From Betaproteobacteria bacterium (GTDB lineage Bacteria; Pseudomonadota; Gammaproteobacteria; Burkholderiales; Burkholderiaceae), in the NCBI GenBank assembly GCA_009921765.1, contig RFXC01000110.1:1-13596 (forward strand): a stretch of 13,596 bases of DNA. The letters are read 5' to 3'. The notes below the pieces were generated by a model. The model did not search any database, had not been told where the DNA came from, and worked only from the letters and a program-made list of their open reading frames with translations. Position 1 is the stretch's first letter, and each line of letters opens with the position of its first letter. This document shows positions 1 to 6,592 of this stretch, in pieces. The position numbers and the translations under genes were made by a program.

Positions 1-389
1 ATCTTCGGAATGTTGGTTTTCATGATGAGGTCCTGATTGCCCTGCAGGCCGCCACTGACCACAACGAAAACATTCGACAGGAACCCCCATATGCCCATGC
101 CGATCACGATATAGATCGGGTAAGGCATGGGGGTTTCGCCAGGGTTCAAAATGCCGGTTCGGTACAGAAAAACGAAAGGGAGAATCGCGAGTAACGGTGC
201 GATCACGACCCAGAAATAACCGAGAAGCTTTTGGCGAAACTGTGCGACGAAGTCGCGTTTAAACAGATGCCAGATGACATGCCGGGAAAAAAATATTTCG
301 GTCCAGGCGGTTTTCAAAGAGCCGAAAAAACCTTTCGCATCACCCGCGGGTTCGTAAATGCGAATCAACTCCTTGGCTTTGTCAGCCAT
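1..389 (-). CDS. ABC-2 type polysaccharide export permease (Wzm/TagG family), N-terminal part
   Basis: The first 129 residues of an inner-membrane permease of an ABC transporter that exports lipid-linked O-antigen, capsule or teichoic-type glycans; the gene runs off the left edge. After a polar N-terminus come the family-typical interfacial segment around residues 41-58 (FKRDFVAQFRQKLLGYFW), a first membrane helix at about 59-76, and a second hydrophobic stretch at about 91-112. Reading RDF...R.LG..W.V..P is characteristic of ABC2_membrane polysaccharide exporters. The ATG at 389-387 lies inside the end of the upstream methyltransferase (8-base overlap), so translation is probably coupled. 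A partner ATPase (Wzt) would be expected just outside the window. Family assignment is by recognition; the exported glycan cannot be deduced. Local base composition is low in GC (27 of 60 bases at 241-300, counted by hand). Confidence 0.88.
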   Translation of the reverse strand, partial: MADKAKELIRIYEPAGDAKGFFGSLKTAWTEIFFSRHVIWHLFKRDFVAQFRQKLLGYFWVVIAPLLAILPFVFLYRTGILNPGETPMPYPIYIVIGMGIWGFLSNVFVVVSGGLQGNQDLIMKTNIPK

Positions 390-1246
390 GACCAGGCTTT
401 TCCGCAACGAATGAATAAAGACGCCCCGGCGACTGGTTATACCAATTCACAGCTTTTGCCAGCAGCGGTACAAAAACATGACCCAGGCCGCGCTCGCGAT
501 TGAAAACCCAGTTTGTGAAGCCACTTCCGAGTCGCTTTGAAAGGGGGGCGCTACAAATTCCGACCCATTGCGCTTCGGTCATCGGGAAATAATTGATGGG
601 TGAATCAAAGGGTGCAAATACTTTTCCGAGTCGTAGCCCGGCATTGGTGATGGCACCTGTGTACTCGCTCAGCAAAAATGCATTTTCTCCGCCATAGAGA
701 TGGTGCAGAGGATGGCTATTGAGAAACGCCTGGAGATCTTCGCGTTTGCTGATGACGTGCTCGCGCGTGGCGATCATTCGGCCGCCAGGTTTAAGGACAC
801 GAAAAATCTCCCGGCAGGTTTGAGGGAGGTCACGCGCGTGATGCAAAACCTGTCGGCAGTTCACCAGGTCAAAACTGTTATCGGGGAAGGGGAGCTTTTC
901 AGAAAATTCGCTCACCACCGTTATGGGAAGGCGACTTTCGAGGGTGAGTGCCCGAATGGCGCCCGCGCCGATCAGGGCACTGGGGTCAGGTTCAAGGGCG
1001 GTGACTGTCCATCCTTCCTTGGCAAGCGCGTAGCTGCTGATTCCTCTGCCCGCGCCCAGGTCAAGCGCGCGTCCATCCCCAGCAGGGGGCATGAGCGCCG
1101 CGATGGATTTCCATTCGACGCTATTCCAGAAGCGTTCGGCGGCTTCTGCCAGCGGATCATCAAAATAACAGGCTCGAACCAGATCCTGTTTTTCGGGTTC
1201 GCTGCGCAGCCACTCGACTGCTTTCCCACGACAATGTCGGCTTCAT
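382..1246 (-). CDS. SAM-dependent class I methyltransferase of the glycan cluster, apparently frameshifted near its start
   Basis: Probably transfers a methyl group during surface-glycan synthesis. The readable frame holds SAM motif I ALDLGAGRG, an acidic end of strand 2 (ALEPDPS), LPFPDNSFDLVNCRQVLHH, and LKPGG, typical of Methyltransf_11 enzymes. The first in-frame ATG is at 1092, but the same frame stays protein-like upstream to about 1221 (EWLRSEPEKQDLVRACYFDD and onward) with no ATG, GTG or TTG start. An ATG at 1246 overlaps the stop of the preceding gene (TGATG) and reads MKPTLSWE before leaving that frame. Skipping one A at 1222-1224 joins the two as MKPTLSWE-AVEWLR, giving 287 residues. 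So this is either a frameshifted gene, a sequencing error, a recoding site, or a shorter protein from 1092 that still keeps the SAM motif. Its position directly before the export permease suggests a glycan-modifying or chain-capping role, which is inference. Confidence 0.82.
1219..1246 (-). other. Apparent +1 frameshift site in the methyltransferase gene
   Basis: Read on the minus strand, the coupled ATG at 1246-1244 opens a frame giving M-K-P-T-L-S-W-E. The next triplets (AGC AGT CGA) lead to an early stop. The frame offset by one base, starting GCA GTC GAG TGG at 1221, carries the rest of the methyltransferase. The shift falls in the short run GGGAAAG (1227-1221); one fewer A restores a single frame. 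In the downstream frame a TGA at 1245-1243 blocks any start further upstream. Confidence 0.7.
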
Positions 1247-2235
1247 CAGGACCGCGCTTTGTTTTCCTGGGTGGCATCGAGATCATTGAGCGTTTTGACT
1301 TGCCCCGAATTGACATCAACGACCGGTAGATTCTTGATTTCTTCGTAGCGGCGGGTGCCGCCAAGGAAATTGAGGTTGCCCTGTCTGTCGCGAGAATCGC
1401 GGAACCGTGACTCGACATAGGCTTCACGGGTTGTTAGGGGCTTTAGTCTGCCGAGACGGTCTTGCCGAACAAAGAAAATATTGTTACCGACGCGATTGGA
1501 ACCAACCAGCGCGTAACCTTTTCGCGCACCGAGCTCCTCAAACGCTCGCATTGATGCGCCCCAGTAAAGGCATGAATAATGTGCGGTGGCACGATCGAAG
1601 TCGCGTGCGTAGGGAATGGAGACCGCGTGGTTCGGACCAAATACGCTATTCCATTCGGCCACAACGATGACCGGATTCACCACATCGATCTTTTCCCAGA
1701 TCCAGTAATCGTTTCCGTCAATGTCGACGCTGAGAATTCCGATATCTCCGGCGAAACCGCTGTCGCCGATCAGACTGTTGATATTGTCGCGGTCAATCCA
1801 TGCAGCGACTGCGGTCAGGTCGTTTCTCCAGTAGATGTCGCTGCGGCGCACCCCTTCCATGTATTCTCGGCTGCCATCGATGATCAGCCCGCGCCAGTGG
1901 TCACCCTGGAGAAGAAATCTCGTGTTGGACTCCAGGTAGTCCTGGACGCCAAATTCGACGAATGTCTGCTCACCACGATCGATACCGGTCTCACGGATCA
2001 AATACTGCAGGATTCCGTCTTCACCATACTGCGAGAAAACCTTGAACTCAGCCTCGTGCAGGTGATTGAGCGGTGCGCGGTCGGCATTCTGCAGGGCGAG
2101 GGTTCGGCCCTGGAGGATCATCAGGTTCTCAATCTGGCGCAACGACGACGCGAATTGCCTCCCGGCCACACCGGTGACTTGCTGAATGACTGGCTCGGCA
2201 ATCAGGCGAGCGAGGGAGGAAAGAGAGAATTTCAT
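1246..2235 (-). CDS. FkbM-like methyltransferase-fold protein of the polysaccharide cluster
   Basis: A 329-residue protein with the layout of the FkbM/Methyltransf_21 group often found in glycan loci. After a roughly 60-residue N-terminal helical part come FKVFSQYGEDGIL (64-76), QTFVEFGVQD with the acidic-Gly SAM loop (90-99), GLIIDGS (116-122) for the second strand, a conserved ND (138-139), and LSVDIDGNDYWIW (168-180) for strand 4. Later motifs are VIVVAEWNS and an aromatic-rich Y-S-C-L-Y-W-G stretch. The ATG at 2235 was chosen because the conserved part begins shortly after it; the open frame continues to 2580, but that part lies antisense-like within the acyltransferase gene. It lies 43 bases after the acyltransferase and ends in TGATG overlapping the next start. 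It could methylate a sugar hydroxyl, but substrate is unknown and a non-enzymatic member is possible. Confidence 0.75.
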   Translation of the reverse strand: MKFSLSSLARLIAEPVIQQVTGVAGRQFASSLRQIENLMILQGRTLALQNADRAPLNHLHEAEFKVFSQYGEDGILQYLIRETGIDRGEQTFVEFGVQDYLESNTRFLLQGDHWRGLIIDGSREYMEGVRRSDIYWRNDLTAVAAWIDRDNINSLIGDSGFAGDIGILSVDIDGNDYWIWEKIDVVNPVIVVAEWNSVFGPNHAVSIPYARDFDRATAHYSCLYWGASMRAFEELGARKGYALVGSNRVGNNIFFVRQDRLGRLKPLTTREAYVESRFRDSRDRQGNLNFLGGTRRYEEIKNLPVVDVNSGQVKTLNDLDATQENKARS

Positions 2236-2278
2236 GGTGTTGTTTGGTTTCAGGTCGTGCGTGCCCAGAGGCGAGGCG

Positions 2279-2887
2279 CTATGTCGCCTGAAGCGGCTGG
2301 ATGATGGGCGTGACAGCGTTTCGGTAAAGGACGCCGGGTGGTACGTCTTCAGTGACAATGGAACGCGCCGCGATGATACTGCCTGCTCCGATCCTGACGC
2401 CGCGGAGGATGGTGACGCCAAAGCTGATCCAGACATCGTCTTCAATGACGACCGGAGACGAGTGCACCCCGGGAAGGTCATTGGAGTGTACAGGGTGCCC
2501 CTGCTCGATGATTCTGCGAAAGTGTTGGTGCCGTTCGGTTGGGTCAGCAGAGTGCGCGGTGCCGTCGTGAATGTTGACATCGTGCGAAATCAGGACCCTA
2601 TTGCCGATCGTGATCGATGCCATTGACCATACTTCGGTACGGACGCCGATATAGCACCACTCACCGACCGATATTTCGCCGCCGTGTCCGTAGGTAAGGA
2701 GTCTTCCTCTACAGAATGAATGGTTGCCGAGCGAAATTGCGGCTTTCTTTCCGAATAAATTATCAATGATCGCTTCGGGGCCAAGTGCCGCGCCTTGTCC
2801 CAGCAGGCAGTTTGGATCGGCACTTGAAAAACGCCCCGCCCGCAGTGCTCGGGTGAGGCGGGCGCCCAGGTGTTTAATCAAATGCAT
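2279..2887 (-). CDS. Left-handed beta-helix (hexapeptide-repeat) acyltransferase, WbbJ/LacA-like
   Basis: A 202-residue cytosolic O-acetyltransferase-like protein, expected to transfer an acetyl group from acetyl-CoA to a sugar of the glycan. Imperfect hexapeptide turns are visible at about 48-100 (ISLGNHSF, EISVGEWCYIG, ITIGNRVLIS) and again at 146-180 (VVIEDDVWISFGVTILRG, VRIGAGSIIAARSIVTEDV). The two blocks are split by a loop with NIHDGTAHS (105-113), where a catalytic histidine is usually placed. The ending DVPPGVLYRN plus a short tail is typical of this superfamily. The start overlaps the end of the glycosyltransferase gene by 14 bases, which supports co-translation. The family is clear; acetyl as opposed to another acyl donor, and the acceptor sugar, are inferred. 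Confidence 0.9.
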   Translation of the reverse strand: MHLIKHLGARLTRALRAGRFSSADPNCLLGQGAALGPEAIIDNLFGKKAAISLGNHSFCRGRLLTYGHGGEISVGEWCYIGVRTEVWSMASITIGNRVLISHDVNIHDGTAHSADPTERHQHFRRIIEQGHPVHSNDLPGVHSSPVVIEDDVWISFGVTILRGVRIGAGSIIAARSIVTEDVPPGVLYRNAVTPIIQPLQAT

Positions 2888-3833
2888 GCCGAATTCCCGC
2901 GCGTAACCTTTGCCACCAGAAAGTCGCTTTCGAGTTAACCCTCGCAGAGAGTCCGGTCTGATCCCTCAACACTTTTTCCAAAAGCTCCAAATCATGGGGC
3001 AGGTGCGTTAGTTGGGCTGGGAACAAAATTTCGTCAGGTAATTGTTGTGCTGTTGAATTGATGTTGGTGTTTCCAAGCGCAGTTCCGGCTCCGCAGTGGA
3101 CACCGGACCCATCAAATCCCTCATTTGATACCAGGGTCTGAACGGGATATACAACTTCGCCTTTGTTCTGCGACACGGCATACCACCACAAGATACCCCA
3201 CGAGTCGTTTCGGCCGGCCAAGCGATCTTCCAGCATGGCAATGTATTTACCCGCGCCGTTTATTTCGAACCGTGAGACCCAAGCCTGATCGCTGCGAGCG
3301 GCAGGCCATCCCTTGGGCGTCCACGAAAACTTTTTCCATGCCCTGTCCCATGTTCCCCACCCCCATGTCGAGGTCACTGGCAGAAGATAGGCATGGGTTG
3401 CCCGATCGGAGGGCGGTGCAATTGTATAGGCGCCGACTTGCATGACTTCGTGAACCTCTGCATAGCGGTCAAGTGCAGAGGCCATGAAATGCAGGAAGTC
3501 CGGCGACACCATCAGGTCGTCTTCTAAAACGACAACCCTTCCGTGACTGCTGCAGAGTTGGCCCACCCCGTCGACGATGGATTTCGCCAGCCCCAGATTG
3601 ACAGGCCGCTCGATGACCCGGGCCGAAAAACGCCCTGCGTTTTCAGCAAGGACTCGACGTACTTCGCTTACGCCCGCTTCGGCCTCGGCAGTTTTCGGGC
3701 CGTCGGAGAAGAAAAAGAATTCGAACTCGTCTTTTCGCCGGCATGCTGCCAGTGCATCAAGCGCTCGCGCCGTATGAACCGGACGATTGTAAGCAAAGAA
3801 AGCGAGGGGCGTTTTTTGAGAGGCGCTGGTCAT
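2874..3833 (-). CDS. Glycosyltransferase (GT-A fold, HlpA/GNT-I-like) of the polysaccharide cluster
   Basis: A 319-residue sugar transferase. The N-terminus LAFFAYNRPVHT (10-21) is the nucleotide-sugar binding start, VIERPVNLGLAKSI (73-86) follows, and VVVLEDDLMVSPDFLHFM (100-117) holds the DxD-type metal-binding acidic cluster. STWGWGTWDRAW (155-166) and NDSWGILWWYAV (209-220) are hallmarks of bacterial proteins often labelled sugar transferase or hemolytic protein HlpA-like, related to the eukaryotic GNT-I fold. No signal peptide or membrane helix is apparent, so it probably acts at the cytosolic face on a lipid-linked acceptor. The ATG at 3833 is the first sensible start; AAGG lies very close to it, so the ribosome site is poor. 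It is the first gene of the five-gene cluster seen here. No convincing promoter was found immediately upstream. Donor and linkage are unknown. Confidence 0.88.
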   Translation of the reverse strand: MTSASQKTPLAFFAYNRPVHTARALDALAACRRKDEFEFFFFSDGPKTAEAEAGVSEVRRVLAENAGRFSARVIERPVNLGLAKSIVDGVGQLCSSHGRVVVLEDDLMVSPDFLHFMASALDRYAEVHEVMQVGAYTIAPPSDRATHAYLLPVTSTWGWGTWDRAWKKFSWTPKGWPAARSDQAWVSRFEINGAGKYIAMLEDRLAGRNDSWGILWWYAVSQNKGEVVYPVQTLVSNEGFDGSGVHCGAGTALGNTNINSTAQQLPDEILFPAQLTHLPHDLELLEKVLRDQTGLSARVNSKATFWWQRLRAGIRHAFD

Positions 3834-4090
3834 ACCTTACAGGGCGTGAGTGATGGACGTTGACCGCGATCGGCAGCGGGCAAAAGGAAGAATCCATTGC
3901 AGATGCTATCAGCCGTTGGCTCAAGCGGCGGTCACGCCGTGCTCGCCTTCATGTGACGCCTGCTGAGTGGCGCTGGCAATCAAGTAACCCGTATGGATAT
4001 CGGAGCCCTGCCGCTGGCTGAGTTCCTTCCGGGTGATCGAGAACTCGTGGAACCAGCGCTTGGGTTGCGGCCGCGTACCGCAAAGAGAAG
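3834..4090. other. Gene-poor boundary between glycan cluster and tRNA genes, with an unidentified open-frame tail
   Basis: No recognisable gene. On the minus strand an open frame runs from the tRNA-His region to a TGA at 3923-3921. The part after the tRNA (about 4073 to 3921) reads like protein (KRWFHEFSITRKELSQRQG, then HTGYLIASATQQ) but has no ATG, GTG or TTG start outside the tRNA. It may be the remnant 3' end of a disrupted gene or chance. A 6-bp inverted repeat (TTGCGG/CCGCAA, 4065-4070 and 4078-4083) lies just downstream of tRNA-His without a T-run. The stretch 3834-3920 shows no clear promoter for the glycosyltransferase. Confidence 0.4.
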
Positions 4091-4166
4091 TGGGGTGGCT
4101 GATGGGATTCGAACCCACGACAACCGGAATCACAATCCGGGACTCTACCACTGAGCTACAGCCACC
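4091..4166 (-). tRNA. tRNA-His (anticodon GTG)
   Basis: A full cloverleaf can be folded. The acceptor stem is GTGGCTG/CAGCCAC, with the extra 5' G at position -1 facing discriminator C73, the hallmark of histidine tRNA. The anticodon stem CCGGA/TCCGG closes the loop TTGTGAT (anticodon GTG), and the T-loop is TTCGAAT. The 3' CCA is encoded (complement TGG at 4091-4093). It is the last gene of the three-tRNA unit, nine bases after tRNA-Arg. Confidence 0.97.
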
Positions 4167-4175
4167 ACCGGGAAC

Positions 4176-4252
<77 letters not shown>

Positions 4253-4348
4253 CAAATCCGCAAAATACTTCTGTCGTGCAGCGAGACAACGTCCTCACCG
4301 GGCAAGGCCCCGCCGAGATGAAACGGCTTGGCGCTGATCGGGAAAGGA

Positions 4349-4425
<77 letters not shown>

Positions 4426-4435
4426 CGAACCCATA

Positions 4436-4441
4436 ATTATA
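4436..4441 (-). promoter_or_regulatory. -10 box of the tRNA Pro-Arg-His promoter
   Basis: A perfect TATAAT on the minus strand ends ten bases before the mature 5' end of tRNA-Pro, placing transcription start only a few bases upstream of the tRNA. No good -35 hexamer is seen 16-18 bases upstream; that position is GC-rich and lies within the small hairpin after the upstream receptor gene. The GGG-containing stretch after the box resembles the GC-rich discriminators of stringently controlled stable-RNA promoters, which is inference. Confidence 0.7.
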
Positions 4442-4449
4442 GCCGAAAC

Positions 4450-4465
4450 GCGGGGGCTCGCCCGC
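4450..4465 (-). terminator. Possible weak hairpin terminator after the Bug-type receptor gene
   Basis: Directly after the receptor stop codon the minus strand can form a 5-bp GC stem (GCGGG/CCCGC) with a 6-base loop. Only GTTTC follows, not a proper T-run, so termination would be weak and read-through into the tRNA genes is possible. Confidence 0.3.
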
Positions 4466-5470
4466 TTACTTGCCGTCGCCGATCTTGGCCTCGGCAATCA
4501 GCTTGCCAAACCGCTGGAACTCGGCGCGGTTGAAGGCCGCAAAGGCCTCAATTGTCATGTCGCGCTGCTCGCCGCCCAGCCCGGCGAGCTTCTGCGACAC
4601 CTCGGGGATCGTCAGCACACGCCTGAGTTCGTTATGCAGCATGGTCACCACCGGGGCGGGCGTGCCACCCGTGACAAACAACCCGTACCACGTGGACATC
4701 TCCAGGTTCGGAACCCCCGCCTCGGCAAGCGTTGGCACATCCGGCAATTGCGCCGAACGCCTTGGCGACATCACGGCAAGCGGCCGCATCTTGCCCGCGC
4801 GAATCTGCGGCATGGAAGACGACGTGGTGTCAAACATCAGCTGCACCGCCCCGCTGATGACATCCACATGCGCCTGGCTGCTGCCCTTGTAGGGCACGTG
4901 AATCGACTTCACTCCGGTGGCGAGATCGAACGCCTCGCCGGCCAGGTGCTGCGTGCTCCCCACACCCGACGATCCATAGCGGTACCCCTGCGGCTTGGCC
5001 TTCATATCGGCAATCAGCTCGGACACCGTCTTGATGGGTGTCGTGGCCGATACCAGCACAACGTTGGGCACTTCGACGATCATGCCTACCGGCTGCAGGT
5101 CCTTCAGCGGATCGTAGGCGAGCTTCAGCATGTGAGGCGCGATGGCCTGCCCGGTGTTGGTCGCCACCAGCAGGGTGTGACCGTCGGGCGCGGCTTTGGC
5201 GGTGAGGTCTGCCGCGATCGTATTCGAGGCCCCCGGGCGGTTTTCCACCACGAAGCTCTGCTTCCAGGTGTCGGCGAACCGGTCAGCGAGCATGCGGGCG
5301 ATCACATCGGTGCCACCGCCCGCCGAGGCGCCCACCATGATGCGCACCGGCTTTACGGGCCAGGCGGGCTGGGCCAGCACATGGGGCGCCGGGGTAATGC
5401 CCGCAAGGCCAAGGGCCATGGCGGCTGTTGTGGTCAGAACGGTTCGGCGGGGAAGGGCGGATCGGGTCAT
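4466..5470 (-). CDS. Bug/TctC-family periplasmic solute-binding protein (tripartite tricarboxylate transporter receptor)
   Basis: A 334-residue extracytoplasmic receptor, normally delivering a carboxylate to a TctAB-type transporter. Residues 1-34 form a signal peptide with Arg-Arg (8-9), a hydrophobic core and a probable cut near HVLAQ/PAWP; the twin arginine hints at Tat export but lacks the full motif. Family signatures are [14 protein letters not shown] (46-59), VENRPGASN (75-83) and AAPDGHTLL (93-101), followed by a central [14 protein letters not shown] segment. The ATG at 5470 follows a strong ribosome site (GAGGAGGAG, seven bases away). No TctA or TctB membrane gene is adjacent, so it is an orphan receptor, a common situation in Burkholderiales. 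It diverges from rpiA. The ligand cannot be predicted. Confidence 0.94.
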   Translation of the reverse strand: MTRSALPRRTVLTTTAAMALGLAGITPAPHVLAQPAWPVKPVRIMVGASAGGGTDVIARMLADRFADTWKQSFVVENRPGASNTIAADLTAKAAPDGHTLLVATNTGQAIAPHMLKLAYDPLKDLQPVGMIVEVPNVVLVSATTPIKTVSELIADMKAKPQGYRYGSSGVGSTQHLAGEAFDLATGVKSIHVPYKGSSQAHVDVISGAVQLMFDTTSSSMPQIRAGKMRPLAVMSPRRSAQLPDVPTLAEAGVPNLEMSTWYGLFVTGGTPAPVVTMLHNELRRVLTIPEVSQKLAGLGGEQRDMTIEAFAAFNRAEFQRFGKLIAEAKIGDGK

Positions 5471-5497
5471 TGTGTGTCTCCTCCTCAGGGCTGCCCG

Positions 5498-5527
5498 ATT
5501 CTATCGGCGCCTGCCGGCCCATTACAA
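5498..5527 (-). promoter_or_regulatory. Candidate promoter of the Bug-type receptor gene
   Basis: TTGTAA (5527-5522), an 18-base spacer and TAGAAT (5503-5498) on the minus strand resemble a sigma-70 promoter. The start would fall near 5491, leaving about 20 leader bases that hold the GAGGAGGAG ribosome site. Its -35 box occupies the same bases as the rpiA -10 box. Confidence 0.5.
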
Positions 5528-5528
5528 T
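5523..5528 (+). promoter_or_regulatory. Candidate rpiA -10 box placing transcription start at or near the ATG
   Basis: TACAAT ends six bases before the rpiA ATG (5535), so a start about seven bases downstream would coincide with the initiation codon. No Shine-Dalgarno sequence precedes the ATG and no good -35 is seen, which fits a leaderless or nearly leaderless message. Confidence 0.45.
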
Positions 5529-5534
5529 CGCCGG

Positions 5535-6245
5535 ATGAGCACTCCAAACACCCCACAGGATCGCCTCAAGCGGGCGGCTGCGCGCGCGGCCATCGACCAT
5601 CTGCAGCCCGGCGAGGTCGTGGGCGTAGGCAGCGGCTCGACCGTCAACTTCTTCATCGAGGAACTGGGCGCGCGGCGCGATCAATTTCCAACCGCCGTGT
5701 CCAGTTCATCGGGCTCCACCGAGCGCCTGCGCGCTCAGGGCATCAACGTGCTGGATCTCAACGAGGTGATTGCCTCGGGCCGACGGATTCCCGTCTATGT
5801 TGACGGTGCCGATGAAATCAACGCATCGCTGCAGATGGTGAAGGGCGGAGGCGGGGCGCTCACGCGCGAGAAAATCGTGGCGGCTGCAAGCGAGCGCTTT
5901 GTCTGCATCGTGGATCGCAGCAAATGGGTTGATTGCCTGGGGCGGTTTCCGCTCCCGGTCGAAGTCATTCCAATGGCGGTTGAACTGGTGAGCGTGCGCC
6001 TGCGACTGATAGGCGGAGTGCCCACCGTACGCGAAGGCAAGGTCACCGACAACGGCAACCTCATCCTCGACGTGGCGGGGCTCAGCATCACGCACCCCGA
6101 TTCGCTCGAAGCGGAAATCAATCAGTGGGCAGGCGTGGTGACCGTGGGCCTTTTTGCCCGCCAGCCGGCGAGCGTAGCGCTGGTGGCCACACCCGAGGGC
6201 GTGGAAGAGCGGCGCGCTGCGGGCGCCGCGCCCGCTACTCGCTAG
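5535..6245 (+). CDS. rpiA: Ribose-5-phosphate isomerase A
   Basis: Interconverts ribose 5-phosphate and ribulose 5-phosphate in the non-oxidative pentose phosphate pathway, in the cytosol. The 236-residue length is close to the family norm. Signatures in order: [12 protein letters not shown] phosphate-binding loop (29-40), [12 protein letters not shown] (55-66), YVDGADEI (88-95), [11 protein letters not shown] (103-113), [10 protein letters not shown] (138-147), and DNGNLILDV (172-180). By spacing against E. coli RpiA, D90, D93, K103 and E112 match the active-site D81, D84, K94 and E103. The ATG at 5535 is chosen because upstream in-frame sequence lies antisense to the receptor gene and is not family-like. 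It has no visible ribosome site and a -10 box only six bases away. Its 3' end overlaps the convergent yggX by 11 bases. Confidence 0.97.
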   Translation: MSTPNTPQDRLKRAAARAAIDHLQPGEVVGVGSGSTVNFFIEELGARRDQFPTAVSSSSGSTERLRAQGINVLDLNEVIASGRRIPVYVDGADEINASLQMVKGGGGALTREKIVAAASERFVCIVDRSKWVDCLGRFPLPVEVIPMAVELVSVRLRLIGGVPTVREGKVTDNGNLILDVAGLSITHPDSLEAEINQWAGVVTVGLFARQPASVALVATPEGVEERRAAGAAPATR

Positions 6246-6507
6246 GCGGGACGTAGCCTGCGGGCTTGTCGCCGCCGTCGCCAAAGAAATATTTTTCCAT
6301 TTGCGTGGCGAGATACTTTCGCGCCCGTGCATCGGCCAGATTCAGCCGGTTTTCGTTGACCAGCATGGTCTGATGCCGGATCCACTCCTGCCAGGCTTCC
6401 TTGCTCACGCTCTCCCAGAGCCGCTTGCCCAGTTCGCCCGGATAGGGCGGGAAATCGAGGCCGCTTGCCTCGCGCTGAAGCTTCACGCAAAAAACGCTGC
6501 GCGCCAT
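6235..6507 (-). CDS. yggX: Probable Fe(2+)-trafficking protein YggX
   Basis: A 90-residue member of the small YggX family, linked to protection of iron-sulfur clusters against oxidative damage and to handling of ferrous iron in the cytosol. Typical features are VFCVKLQ with the conserved Cys7, [17 protein letters not shown] (16-32), [21 protein letters not shown], and the C-terminal [11 protein letters not shown]. The ATG at 6507 is preceded by AGGGGAG six bases upstream, a good ribosome site. It lies 85 bases downstream of argA on the same strand and may be co-transcribed. The last 11 bases overlap the end of rpiA on the opposite strand, so no separate terminator fits between them. Confidence 0.96.
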   Translation of the reverse strand: MARSVFCVKLQREASGLDFPPYPGELGKRLWESVSKEAWQEWIRHQTMLVNENRLNLADARARKYLATQMEKYFFGDGGDKPAGYVPPSE

Positions 6508-6592
6508 TGAAAACTCCCCTTGTGGTGTGTGCGGAGCATACCGCTTTCGGATCCGACTGCCCCGCGCGATGCACAGGTTCGCAGCAGGGCCA

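Noticed and set aside
2236..2580. Extension of the FkbM-like gene to an ATG at 2580
   Set aside because: The added 115 residues are Ser/Thr/Arg-rich and lie within the well-supported acyltransferase gene in another frame; only the part after 2235 looks like the family.
4065..4083. Inverted repeat TTGCGG/CCGCAA downstream of tRNA-His as a terminator
   Set aside because: The six-pair stem with seven-base loop is not followed by a T-run on either strand.
4091..4166. Start of a protein within tRNA-His, reading into the downstream open frame
   Set aside because: The only ATG of that frame lies inside a well-folded tRNA gene, so a protein start there is not credible.
4262..4289. TTGTCT, 16 bases, TATTTT as a second promoter ahead of tRNA-Arg
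   Set aside because: Both hexamers deviate from consensus, the spacer is short, and a strong -10 box before tRNA-Pro already explains the unit; kept only as a possibility.
4634..5803. 389-codon plus-strand open frame across the Bug receptor gene and the start of rpiA
   Set aside because: It is antisense to the receptor and out of frame with rpiA; the translation is dominated by Arg, His and Gly with no domain.
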